Positions 6,723-12,878 of a stretch of 12,878 nucleotides of DNA are shown one piece after another. The DNA is taken from contig CAMORJ010000041.1 of assembly GCA_946623775.1 (NCBI GenBank), forward strand, positions 1-12,878. Reading direction: 5' to 3'. A program made the position numbers and the translations under genes. How positions within the stretch are numbered: position 1 is the stretch's first letter; the number at the start of each line of letters is the position of its first letter. The notes beneath the pieces are model-generated. The model saw nothing but the letters and a program-made list of their open reading frames with translations, did not search any database and had not been told where the DNA came from. The stretch comes from an uncultured Bacillota bacterium (GTDB lineage Bacteria; Bacillota_I; Bacilli_A; RFN20; CAG-826).

Positions 6723-7847
6723 ATGAAAAAAGACAAGGCAAAAACGTGGCTCCTGAACAATTTCTGGATCTTCATCTGCTTGATCGGCCTATTCGCCCTC
6801 GTTGGTCTAGCGCTTCCTTTGGTAAGGCCGCATCTAGTTGAGTACAACGCCGCAGAATGGGCGTTCGAGGAAGGCGATCGCGTCGATATTGGAGTGGGTG
6901 CGCTTTTTGGGCAAAACGGCGCCGTCCTTTGGCCCTATATCGTCATTTACGCCTTGATTATCGTCGCGACCTTTTTACCGCTTATCGGATTTGCTCTTAA
7001 GAAGCAATCGGCCTTCTTGAGCGCAAGTCTGCTGCTGTTTATCCTATGCGCCGTTTTGCTTTTCATCTCCTCGTTCTTCTACGGCTACATCAATGCTTTG
7101 GCTACCGTAGGCCAGTACAAAGAAGAGCTTGGCGATTATTTCTACTGGTATATCCAAGAATATGTCGGGACCGCGGATGCCCGACTTGGAATCGGGGCGA
7201 TGTTCTCCGCCGCTTTGTGCGTCATCGGGGCCGTCATGGCTTTCTCGGCTTCCGTCCAAGAAGACCGCATGACCATCCGCGACATCACGGAGATCGCCAT
7301 GCTCTGCGCCGGTTCGATCGTTTTGGACGTCATCTTCCATTTCCTTCCCAACATCCCCGGACAGGTCGGTTCCATCTCCATCGCCTGCGTGCCGCTTTAC
7401 CTGATCGCGATTCGCCATGGGCCTGCCCGCGGCTTCTTCTCCGCATCCATCGTCTATGGTTTGCTGACCTGCTTGACCGATGGCTATGGCTTATATCTCT
7501 ATCCCTTGGATTATTTCGTGGGATTCTCGGGCGTGGCCATCATCGGATTCTTCCGCAATTTCATTTTGGCCAAAGGCCAGACCGGCTACACCTTCAAATC
7601 CGTTTTGTTCATCGTCCTCGGCGTTTTGGCGGGAAGCGTTGTCCGCTTGTTTGGGTCTGGGCTTTCTTCCATATTCAACTACGGCTATACGTTTAACGCT
7701 GCGTTGATCGCCAACCTTTATACCTTGCTTTCGGGCGCCGCCTGCTTGGTGGTGCTTCTGATCATCTTCAAGCCGTTCTTGATGATCAACAGGCAATTCC
7801 CGGTTAAGCAACCGGCCCATGAAGAAGACGAAGGGCAAGAAGAATAA
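6723..7847 (+). CDS. thiT: ThiT-like thiamine ECF transporter S component with extra N-terminal membrane domain
   Basis: This is a 374-residue membrane protein. From about residue 184 to 350 it resembles ThiT, the substrate-binding subunit that delivers thiamine to a shared ECF energy-coupling module: RDITEIAMLCAGSIVLDVI (186-204), GSISIACVPLYLIAIRHGP (216-234), a DYFVGFSGVAIIGFFRN stretch (263-279) and a final helix (333-349). ThiT proteins are usually about 180-200 residues; here residues 1-180 add roughly four further hydrophobic segments (about 13-34, 68-92, 96-122, 155-177) and a polar loop. The C-terminus is an acidic cytoplasmic-type tail. Control by a TPP riboswitch directly upstream strongly supports thiamine uptake. 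The start codon is fixed by GGAGG 8 nt upstream. EcfA/EcfT genes are not in the window. The role of the N-terminal domain is unknown. Confidence 0.82.
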   Translation: MKKDKAKTWLLNNFWIFICLIGLFALVGLALPLVRPHLVEYNAAEWAFEEGDRVDIGVGALFGQNGAVLWPYIVIYALIIVATFLPLIGFALKKQSAFLSASLLLFILCAVLLFISSFFYGYINALATVGQYKEELGDYFYWYIQEYVGTADARLGIGAMFSAALCVIGAVMAFSASVQEDRMTIRDITEIAMLCAGSIVLDVIFHFLPNIPGQVGSISIACVPLYLIAIRHGPARGFFSASIVYGLLTCLTDGYGLYLYPLDYFVGFSGVAIIGFFRNFILAKGQTGYTFKSVLFIVLGVLAGSVVRLFGSGLSSIFNYGYTFNAALIANLYTLLSGAACLVVLLIIFKPFLMINRQFPVKQPAHEEDEGQEE

Positions 7848-7891
7848 GGCCCTCTTTTGGGAGTAACCTCCTCGGACATTCTTTCTCCATG

Positions 7892-7900
7892 TGATATTAT
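7892..7900 (+). promoter_or_regulatory. Extended -10 promoter for the DUF3137-like gene
   Basis: TGATATTAT is an extended -10 element. It gives a leader of about 24 nt containing AAGGAG (7918-7923), 7 nt before the ATG at 7931. The -35 region is weak. The 83-nt gap after the thiT-like gene contains no good terminator, so read-through is possible. Confidence 0.45.
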
Positions 7901-7930
7901 TACGCCCGAAAACGAAAAAGGAGCTTACCC

Positions 7931-9100
7931 ATGGAAGAAGAAAAAAAGCCCGAAGAACTCGTCCCTGAACCGGTCGCGGACGAACACGAAGACGAATTCC
8001 TCGACGATAGGCGCGAGGTTTTGGAGGCGGAAGAAGCGGAGCGCCGCCAAGCGGAAGAAGCTGCCGCTCAGCAGCAAGCTGAAGCAGAGGCCCAAAAGCC
8101 GGCCGAAGACGGGCAGATCGACGGCATCGATATGCACCTTCCTGCAGAAGAAGCTCCCGCAACCCCCGACCAGCAACCAGCGTCAGAGCCGGTTGGAGAA
8201 TACGAAGATCCCCGTTTCCAAACCATTGAAGACGCCCGCATCGGCTGGCAGAAGAAATACAAAGTCTGGTCTATCGGCAAAATCGGAATCTCCGTTCTTG
8301 CGTTTGGCCTAATCATCGCCGGATGGCTTGTTCCGAAGAACATCTGGCCTGATAATGCGAACCTGAGCCTTGGCATTTCCATCGGCGTCGCCGTATTCGC
8401 GATCGCCCTTATCATCGTCTACTCGTTCTTCCAAAAGAAGACCGGCAAGAAGATGGTCGAGGATTATTTCAACGCCTACTATGGCGCGGTGAATTCCTAT
8501 GCGTTCCAGGGCCTTCAGATCTCTGAAATCCAAGGCGACGTCAATTGCAAAGTGGCGCGCGAGGAATTCGCTGAGATGGGCGTCTATCCAGGACTTGCCC
8601 AAATCGGTTCCCGCGAGAACATCACCTTCGCTTATGAAGGAATGGATGTCGCATTAGCGGACCTTGCCGCCCAAAAAGACGACGGCAAAGGCCTTAGAAC
8701 CATTTTCGTCGGCAAGTTCTTAAGGACCCACAACACCCTCGAAGTCGACGAAAACGGCATCGTCATCTATTTCAAAGGCGGCAGCCGTGCGCTTCCTCCC
8801 GAAGGCGTGAAGGGCAGGAACGTCATTGAGAACAATAAGCGTTATGTCATTTATGGGGCATCCGCGAACAAAGGCGCTTTGACTCCTGCGGTCCGCGCAT
8901 TGCTGAAAGAAATCCGCACCGACGACCTGCTTGTTGATGTCTGCATCACCATCAAATCCGGCAAGACATACTGGGCGCTTGGCTACGAAGACACTCTTAT
9001 GGTTTTGCCTTCCGACAAGCGCTTCGATCCTCGTTACATCATCCGTTACAAGGATCAGATTCAGCAGATCCTCAATCTCGCCTTGGCGATGAACGAATAA
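7931..9100 (+). CDS. Membrane protein resembling DUF3137, with acidic low-complexity N-terminus
   Basis: This 389-residue protein of unknown function has three parts. Residues 1-100 are Glu/Ala/Gln-rich, probably disordered with a short coiled-coil-like piece (about 28-55). Two membrane segments follow (about 112-134 and 146-167) with a short loop. The last 220 residues form a soluble domain. The layout of two adjacent helices followed by F-x-E-x-G-x-Y-P (near residue 216), a SRENITFAYEG strand pair, an IFVGKFL strand and a late TYWALGYEDTLMVLP strand resembles DUF3137, a poorly understood bacterial membrane family; this is by eye and not certain. The start is fixed by AAGGAG 7 nt upstream. 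The gene is monocistronic: it has its own promoter-like site and is closed by a strong terminator. Confidence 0.8.
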   Translation: MEEEKKPEELVPEPVADEHEDEFLDDRREVLEAEEAERRQAEEAAAQQQAEAEAQKPAEDGQIDGIDMHLPAEEAPATPDQQPASEPVGEYEDPRFQTIEDARIGWQKKYKVWSIGKIGISVLAFGLIIAGWLVPKNIWPDNANLSLGISIGVAVFAIALIIVYSFFQKKTGKKMVEDYFNAYYGAVNSYAFQGLQISEIQGDVNCKVAREEFAEMGVYPGLAQIGSRENITFAYEGMDVALADLAAQKDDGKGLRTIFVGKFLRTHNTLEVDENGIVIYFKGGSRALPPEGVKGRNVIENNKRYVIYGASANKGALTPAVRALLKEIRTDDLLVDVCITIKSGKTYWALGYEDTLMVLPSDKRFDPRYIIRYKDQIQQILNLALAMNE

Positions 9101-9114
9101 ACCCGCCAAACAAT

Positions 9115-9169
9115 AGAGCGAGGCCGCGATATCGTATTTCGATACACGTCCTCGCTCTTTTTCGTTTTT
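9115..9169 (+). terminator. Intrinsic terminator after the DUF3137-like gene
   Basis: A perfect 9-bp outer stem (AGAGCGAGG at 9115-9123, CCTCGCTCT at 9150-9158) encloses an inner hairpin (TATCG/CGATA) and is followed by TTTTCGTTTTT. It separates the middle genes from the DUF402-tsa operon. Confidence 0.88.
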
Positions 9170-9206
9170 CTTCCTTCAGTTGTCTTTCGCGCTTTCTTAA
9201 AACATG

Positions 9207-9221
9207 TGCGCGCATTATAAT
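9207..9221 (+). promoter_or_regulatory. Promoter of the DUF402-tsaE-tsaB/rimI-tsaD operon
   Basis: A perfect TATAAT (9216-9221) is preceded one base earlier by an 8-bp palindrome, TGCGCGCA (9207-9214). The -35 region is weak. Transcription is expected near 9228, which coincides with an ATG at 9229 that opens a 9-codon ORF. Confidence 0.6.
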
Positions 9222-9228
9222 ACGGGCG

Positions 9229-9258
9229 ATGGGTGAAAGGCCCTGCTCCCTATTATGA
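9229..9258 (+). CDS. Possible 9-codon leader ORF (MGERPCSLL)
   Basis: An ATG lies 7 nt after the TATAAT box, at the predicted 5' end of the mRNA, and reads nine codons before a TGA that overlaps the DUF402 start codon (ATGA at 9255-9258). The geometry matches the other leaderless starts in this window, and the downstream gene has only a distant Shine-Dalgarno (AAAGG, 14 nt away), so translation through this short ORF could deliver ribosomes to the DUF402 start. It could equally be chance: the peptide is short and has no recognisable attenuator pattern. Confidence 0.3.
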   Translation: MGERPCSLL

Positions 9259-9818
9259 TTTCGTCTGATCCAAGATTTCAGCGCTGGATCAAAGTCCAAG
9301 CGTACAAGCACGATGGTTTATTGCACCGTCAATGGTCGCCCGCTTTTATCGTGGAGGAAACTTCCGAATACTGGGCGCTTGCTTCCAAGGCAAGTCTAGT
9401 CACCGAAGGCGATGGAAGGAAATGGATGACGAAAGAAAAGGCGATTTTCCTTTTGTTCAAACACAAATGGATGAATGCCATCGCGATGTTCAAGGAAAGA
9501 GGCATCTGCTACTACGTGAATATCGCCTCTCCGACAATTTTGGATAACGGATATTTGAAATACATCGACTATGATCTGGACATCAAACTGTATCCAGACC
9601 ACATGGAAAAGGTTTTGGACGAGAACGAATACGCAAGGCACGTCCAAACTTATGGATATCCTAAAGAGCTCAGTCGCATCATCGAGGCTTCTGCGGAAGA
9701 TGTGAAGGACATGATCGCCAAAGGCATGTTCCCCTTCATCGACGAGGAAATCGAGAAGATGTACCAGAAGTTCCTCGACGCGAACCAGCCCTTCTTGCCC
9801 CGCGGTAAGAGGTATTGA
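9255..9818 (+). CDS. DUF402 nucleoside di/triphosphatase (YgaC family)
   Basis: This 187-residue soluble protein closely follows the Bacillus subtilis YgaC / Staphylococcus SA1684 family, phosphatases reported to hydrolyse nucleoside di- and triphosphates. Family blocks are QAYKHDGLLHRQW (15-27), VTEGDGRKWMTKE (49-61), CYYVNIASP (85-93), YIDYDLDIKLYPD (103-115; the acidic residues are the likely metal ligands) and VLDENEY (120-126). Length is normal. Its start matches that of YgaC and overlaps the stop of a 9-codon upstream ORF; there is no well-spaced Shine-Dalgarno. The stop codon is one base from the tsaE start, so it is the first full-length gene of the tsa operon. The physiological substrate is not evident from the context. 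Confidence 0.88.
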   Translation: MISSDPRFQRWIKVQAYKHDGLLHRQWSPAFIVEETSEYWALASKASLVTEGDGRKWMTKEKAIFLLFKHKWMNAIAMFKERGICYYVNIASPTILDNGYLKYIDYDLDIKLYPDHMEKVLDENEYARHVQTYGYPKELSRIIEASAEDVKDMIAKGMFPFIDEEIEKMYQKFLDANQPFLPRGKRY

Positions 9819-9819
9819 G

Positions 9820-10284
9820 ATGGAAGTTCGTTTACTTACCCACAAGAAAGAAGACACCGCCTTAATCGGCAAACTATGCGCCTCCCATTTTTCCAGTGGA
9901 GACGTGGTGCTTTTGAAAGGCGATTTAGGCGCTGGCAAAACCACCTTCACCGGTGGGGTCGCCAAAGGTTTGGGAATCAAAGAGGACGTCATTTCGCCGA
10001 CCTTCAACATCATGAAGTGCTATTTCGACGGCAGCCTTCCTCTTTATCACATCGATGCATATCGCCTGGAAGGGCAAAACATTGAAATCGGTTTGGATGA
10101 ATACATCGAAGGCGACGGCGTCTGCCTCATCGAATGGCCGATGTATATCGAATCGCTTATCCCCGATGAGCATTTGGATATCGTTATCCATAACCTCGGC
10201 GGAGACGAAAGAGAACTCATTTTCCAAAGCGAATCCTCAAACTTCGACGAATTGCTTTCCGCTTTGCAGGAGGTGAGATTATGA
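9820..10284 (+). CDS. tsaE: tRNA t6A biosynthesis ATPase TsaE
   Basis: TsaE is the small ATPase that, with TsaB and TsaD, drives transfer of threonylcarbamoyl to A37 of ANN-decoding tRNAs in the cytoplasm. This 154-residue protein shows the Walker A motif GDLGAGKTT (34-42), the following SPTFNIMKCYF block (59-69), LYHIDAYRLEG (75-85) and LIEWP (103-107), all characteristic of the family, at the usual length. The start is one base after the DUF402 stop, behind AGAGG 7 nt upstream. It ends in an ATGA overlap with the tsaB-rimI gene. The gene order tsaE-tsaB-rimI-tsaD is the common Bacillota arrangement; tsaC/sua5, which makes the threonylcarbamoyl-AMP, is not in this window. Confidence 0.95.
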   Translation: MEVRLLTHKKEDTALIGKLCASHFSSGDVVLLKGDLGAGKTTFTGGVAKGLGIKEDVISPTFNIMKCYFDGSLPLYHIDAYRLEGQNIEIGLDEYIEGDGVCLIEWPMYIESLIPDEHLDIVIHNLGGDERELIFQSESSNFDELLSALQEVRL

Positions 10285-11342
10285 AAGTAGCCCTCCTTTT
10301 GGATTCTTCCGAAAAATGCTTGACCGTCGGGCTTTCCGAAAATGGAAAAGTGATCGATTTCATTCAATACGAAGCCTGGCAGAAGCAAAGCGAATTCATG
10401 GTGAATGAAATCGATGGCCTTTTGAAAAAGCACAGCCTATCAAGAAGCGACATCGAAGCCGTTTCCGCTTCAAAAGGCCCCGGCTCCTATACGGGCGTGC
10501 GCATTGCCTTGACCATTGCCAAAACCATCGTTTTCGCATTGCAGGTTCCTCTATATCTTTCCTCCTCTCTTGAGGTGCTCAGAGAGAAGGGCAAGCCGTC
10601 TATTTGCCTATCGAACGCGAGGGGCAAAAGAAGCTATGTTGGCATCTATGAAGGCCAAAAATGTTTGACCCCTGATTCGATTTGGGACAATTCCGCGGTT
10701 ATGGCATACCTAGAAGAGCATCCTGATGTAGTGCCCTGCGGAGACCTAGGATACTTAGGGCTAGAAGGGCAGGGGAACCACATCTGCGAAGCCCTGGCCG
10801 AGAATATCAACGAAGCGCATTTGGAATCCAATTCCTTGGGCGCCAGACCGATTTATCTGAAAGACGATTATCAGAAAGGCAATTTCAAGACCATCATCCG
10901 CAAGGCCATGCCTAGCGATATCTATGCTTTGATGGAAATCTGCGCCTCCTCTTTGCATTCGCCCTATACCGAGGAGCAGATGCTTTACGAGATGAGCAGC
11001 AACCCCGTCGCGAATGTCTATTCCGCGGTGGTCGATAGCCAAGTCGTCGGATTCATCGATTTCATGATCACATTCGATTCGGCGACGATTTGTTTGATCG
11101 CGGTCAAAGAAGAATTCCGGAACAAAGGCATCGGCAACCTATTGCTTGGCCAAATGCTCAAGGATTGCCGCAGCCAGGCTGAGCCTGTGGAATTCGTGAC
11201 TTTGGAAGTCAGGGAATCCAACGTCAACGCGCAGCGTTTCTACAAGAAACACAAGTTTGAAGCAGTCACCGTCAAGAAAGCCTATTACACCGACGGCGAG
11301 AATGCGGTCTATATGGTTAGGAGCATCATCAACAATGGCTAA
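10281..11342 (+). CDS. tsaB-rimI: TsaB-RimI fusion: t6A factor plus ribosomal-protein acetyltransferase domain
   Basis: This 353-residue protein joins two normally separate neighbours. Residues 1-200 are TsaB, the partner that stabilises TsaD: LLLDSS (5-10), SASKGPGSYTGVRIALTIAK (62-81), and the terminal ARPIYLK (188-194). Residues 205-353 are a GNAT acetyltransferase of the RimI type: acetyl-CoA motif RNKGIGNLL (280-288) and LEVRESNVNAQRFYKKHKFE (308-327) with the Glu/Tyr typical of N-alpha-acetylation of ribosomal protein S18. The linker is only about 10 residues. There is one continuous frame with no stop or obvious slippery site at the junction. A strong AGGAGGTGA precedes the ATG at 10281, which overlaps the tsaE stop. 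The gene overlaps tsaD by 8 nt. Confidence 0.94.
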   Translation: MKVALLLDSSEKCLTVGLSENGKVIDFIQYEAWQKQSEFMVNEIDGLLKKHSLSRSDIEAVSASKGPGSYTGVRIALTIAKTIVFALQVPLYLSSSLEVLREKGKPSICLSNARGKRSYVGIYEGQKCLTPDSIWDNSAVMAYLEEHPDVVPCGDLGYLGLEGQGNHICEALAENINEAHLESNSLGARPIYLKDDYQKGNFKTIIRKAMPSDIYALMEICASSLHSPYTEEQMLYEMSSNPVANVYSAVVDSQVVGFIDFMITFDSATICLIAVKEEFRNKGIGNLLLGQMLKDCRSQAEPVEFVTLEVRESNVNAQRFYKKHKFEAVTVKKAYYTDGENAVYMVRSIINNG

Positions 11343-12345
11343 GATTTTGGCAATTGAATCAAGCTGCGACGAAACCGCAGTCGCGATTACCGATGAAGGT
11401 CGGCTTCTTTCCAATGTCGTCGCCACCCAGATCTCGGTTCATGAGAAGTTTGGAGGCGTCATGCCCGAAATCGCATCGAGGCTGCACTGCGAGAATATCA
11501 CCGTCTGCCTAACCGAGGCCCTGAATGAAGCCAATCTGAAGCTGGAGGACATCGATGCATTTGCAGTGACCCGCGGCCCTGGCCTAATCGGGTGCCTCCA
11601 TGTCGGGCTGCAAGCCGCGAAGACTTTGGCGATGCTCTACCAAAAGCCGCTTATCCCCGTCCACCATTTGGCGGGGCATATCTATGCGAACGAATATGTC
11701 GGCGAGTTCCATTTCCCGCTTCTATGCGTCGTCGTATCGGGCGGGAATACTGAGCTCGTCATCATGCGCGACCACATGGACTTCGAGATCGTCGGCGAAA
11801 CCAAAGACGACGCGGTCGGAGAATGCTATGACAAGGTGGCCCGCGTCTTAGGGCTTCCCTATCCTGGTGGCCTTCCCATCGACCAGCACGCCAAATTGGG
11901 CGAGCACACCTATCACTTGCCCGTGCCAACGGGAGAAGGGAAATACGATTTCTCCTATTCCGGTCTAAAGACCGCGGTCATCAACCTCGTCAACTCGCTG
12001 AAGATGAAGGGCGAGGCGGTCAACGTGGACAATATGGCCCGTTCCTTCCAAGACGTCGCCATCTCCATGGTAGTCAATAAATCGCTGGCAGCCGCGAAGG
12101 ACTTCAACGTCAAGCAAGTCATATTGGCGGGGGGCGTGTCTGCGAATTCGTATCTCAGAGCCCAAATGAAAGAGAAACTCGAAGGCACCGGAATCGAACT
12201 CATCATCCCACCGCTTTGGTGCACGACCGACAACGCGGCTATGATTGCCAAAGTCGCAGAAAGGCTATACGAGAAGAAGGTGTTCGCCCCGCTTACGTTA
12301 GGGGTCGACCCCAACTGGAAGATTGACCATTGGCAAGAATTCTAA
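11335..12345 (+). CDS. tsaD: tRNA N6-adenosine threonylcarbamoyltransferase TsaD
   Basis: TsaD is the catalytic subunit of bacterial t6A37 formation. This 336-residue protein is full length and has LAIESSCDET (5-14), TRGPGLIGCLHVG (79-91), the metal-binding HHLAGH (110-115, ligands H111 and H115), VVSGGNTELV (133-142), GECYDKVARVLGLPYPGG (162-179), AGGVSANSYLR (265-275) and CTTDNAAMIA (296-305) carrying the third metal ligand D299. The start at 11335 (MAKILAIESS) is the family start; the frame is open to 11257 but that part lies inside tsaB-rimI and is not conserved. AGGAG lies 11 nt upstream, within tsaB-rimI, with which it shares 8 nt. It is the last gene of the operon. Confidence 0.97.
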   Translation: MAKILAIESSCDETAVAITDEGRLLSNVVATQISVHEKFGGVMPEIASRLHCENITVCLTEALNEANLKLEDIDAFAVTRGPGLIGCLHVGLQAAKTLAMLYQKPLIPVHHLAGHIYANEYVGEFHFPLLCVVVSGGNTELVIMRDHMDFEIVGETKDDAVGECYDKVARVLGLPYPGGLPIDQHAKLGEHTYHLPVPTGEGKYDFSYSGLKTAVINLVNSLKMKGEAVNVDNMARSFQDVAISMVVNKSLAAAKDFNVKQVILAGGVSANSYLRAQMKEKLEGTGIELIIPPLWCTTDNAAMIAKVAERLYEKKVFAPLTLGVDPNWKIDHWQEF

Positions 12346-12354
12346 GATTTGTAT

Positions 12355-12375
12355 TTGCTTTTAGATAAAAAGCAA
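12355..12375 (+). repeat. AT-rich hairpin between tsaD and asnS
   Basis: TTGCTTTT (12355-12362) and AAAAGCAA (12368-12375) form a perfect 8-bp stem with a 5-nt loop, 10 nt after the tsaD stop. No U-tract follows, so it is not a standard intrinsic terminator; it may stabilise the 3' end of the operon mRNA or act as a weak attenuator. Confidence 0.4.
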
Positions 12376-12405
12376 TTCAATATATGTTCCCCGAAAGGAT
12401 TACTT

Positions 12406-12878
12406 ATGCAAGAGAAGACTATTACCGTTTCTGAACTCTACGCCCGCTTCGCGAGCGGAGAAGACCTCTCAAAACTCGGAGAGATCGCCATCGCCGGATG
12501 GGTTCGCACCAATCGCGATTCCGGCTCCATTGGCTTCATCGCCCTTAACGATGGCTCTTGCTTCAAGAATATCCAGCTCGTCTACAATGGCGACCTCGCC
12601 AACCATGACGAAATCGCCCATTTGATCACCGGAGCGGCGATTTTAGCTAAGGGGTCGCTTGTTTTGACTCCCGAGATGAAGCAGCCGTTCGAACTTCACC
12701 CCTCGACCATCGAGGTTTTGGGGCAAGTCGATCCGGATTATCCGCTTCAGAAGAAACGCCACACCTTTGAGTATCTCCGCGAGATTGCCCATCTCCGTCC
12801 GCGCACGAACACCTTCGCGGCTTTGTACCGCGTCCGTTCCGTTTTGGCGCTTGGCATCCATGAATTCTTCCAGAACAA
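12406..12878 (+). CDS. asnS: Asparaginyl-tRNA synthetase, partial (N-terminal 157 codons)
   Basis: The frame is open from an ATG at 12406 to the right edge. The first 100 residues are the OB-fold anticodon-binding domain of a class IIb synthetase (IAGWVRTNRDSGSIGFIALNDG, near residues 28-50). The linker reads YPLQKKRHTFEYLREIAHLRPRTN (about 112-136), the signature that marks AsnRS rather than AspRS or LysRS, and RVRSVLALGIHEFF begins the catalytic domain. It charges tRNA-Asn directly with asparagine. The start follows AAAGGA 6 nt upstream. The 60-nt gap after tsaD holds a small hairpin and no T-box elements. It may have a weak promoter (TATATG at 12381-12386) or be read through from tsaD. Confidence 0.94.
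   Translation, partial: MQEKTITVSELYARFASGEDLSKLGEIAIAGWVRTNRDSGSIGFIALNDGSCFKNIQLVYNGDLANHDEIAHLITGAAILAKGSLVLTPEMKQPFELHPSTIEVLGQVDPDYPLQKKRHTFEYLREIAHLRPRTNTFAALYRVRSVLALGIHEFFQN

Noticed and set aside
7848..7894. Terminator after the thiT-like gene
   Set aside because: Only a 4-bp GGAG/CTCC hairpin is available and no T-run follows.
7491..8162. Minus-strand open frame of 223 codons across the thiT-like and DUF3137-like genes
   Set aside because: The predicted protein is low-complexity and Arg-rich, spans two well-supported plus-strand genes and their promoter region, and resembles no family.
9396..10013. Minus-strand open frame of 205 codons opposite the DUF402 and tsaE genes
   Set aside because: It is the antisense shadow of two genes with clear family motifs and has no independent evidence.
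9256..10284. TGA read as tryptophan (Mollicutes-type code)
   Set aside because: TGA ends several genes in tight overlaps with the next start (e.g. 4738-4741, 9816-9818, 10281-10284), and conserved Trp positions are TGG.
12346..12405. T-box riboswitch upstream of asnS
   Set aside because: The gap is only 60 nt and lacks the antiterminator motif and specifier structure; only a small AT-rich hairpin is present.
1..12878. CRISPR arrays, insertion sequences, phage or defence genes, tRNA or rRNA genes
   Set aside because: No regularly spaced repeats, transposase motifs, terminal inverted repeats, phage proteins or cloverleaf-like sequences were recognised on either strand. All large frames are accounted for by housekeeping or polysaccharide genes.

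Overview
The window looks like a chromosomal segment of a Bacillota bacterium, most plausibly an uncultured, gut-type member of the Bacilli. The evidence is the gene set: a YgaC-type DUF402 phosphatase, a thiamine ECF S component behind a TPP riboswitch, a TsaB-RimI fusion, a TupA-like ATP-grasp protein and Bacillota-style Shine-Dalgarno sites. TGA is used as a stop (4-bp ATGA overlaps), and every tryptophan in conserved motifs is TGG, so the code is standard. Base composition is roughly balanced. There are no tRNA or rRNA genes, insertion sequences, prophage genes or CRISPR arrays. The exact lineage cannot be fixed from this sequence alone.

Left part (1-5841): a surface-polysaccharide locus. 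A Wzx-type flippase is followed by a TupA-like ATP-grasp gene that runs off the left edge (both minus strand). A GT4 glycosyltransferase reads the other way (plus), and two more GT4-type glycosyltransferases form a minus-strand pair. The plus-strand glycosyltransferase and the last minus-strand one overlap tail to tail by 35 bp. No initiating sugar-phosphate transferase or polymerase is visible, so the locus probably continues to the left.

Middle (5842-9228): ung (uracil-DNA glycosylase), then a TPP riboswitch controlling a ThiT-like thiamine transporter S component with an unusual extra N-terminal membrane domain, then a membrane protein resembling DUF3137, closed by a strong intrinsic terminator.

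Right part (9229-12345): a tightly packed operon of DUF402 phosphatase, tsaE, tsaB-rimI fusion and tsaD. This supplies three of the four bacterial proteins for t6A37 tRNA modification plus a ribosomal-protein acetyltransferase domain. The start of asnS (asparaginyl-tRNA synthetase) follows and is cut by the right edge.

The most striking cross-cutting signal is in the starts. The first genes of the divergent transcription units begin 6-9 nt after a TATAAT or TAAAAT box and have no Shine-Dalgarno site, while downstream genes such as the second GT4 gene, tsaB-rimI and tsaD have one. This suggests leaderless mRNAs at operon heads. The second is the thiamine riboswitch: its final hairpin both resembles an intrinsic terminator and buries the Shine-Dalgarno site, with the U-tract running directly into the start codon. 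I found no wholly new multi-gene system.
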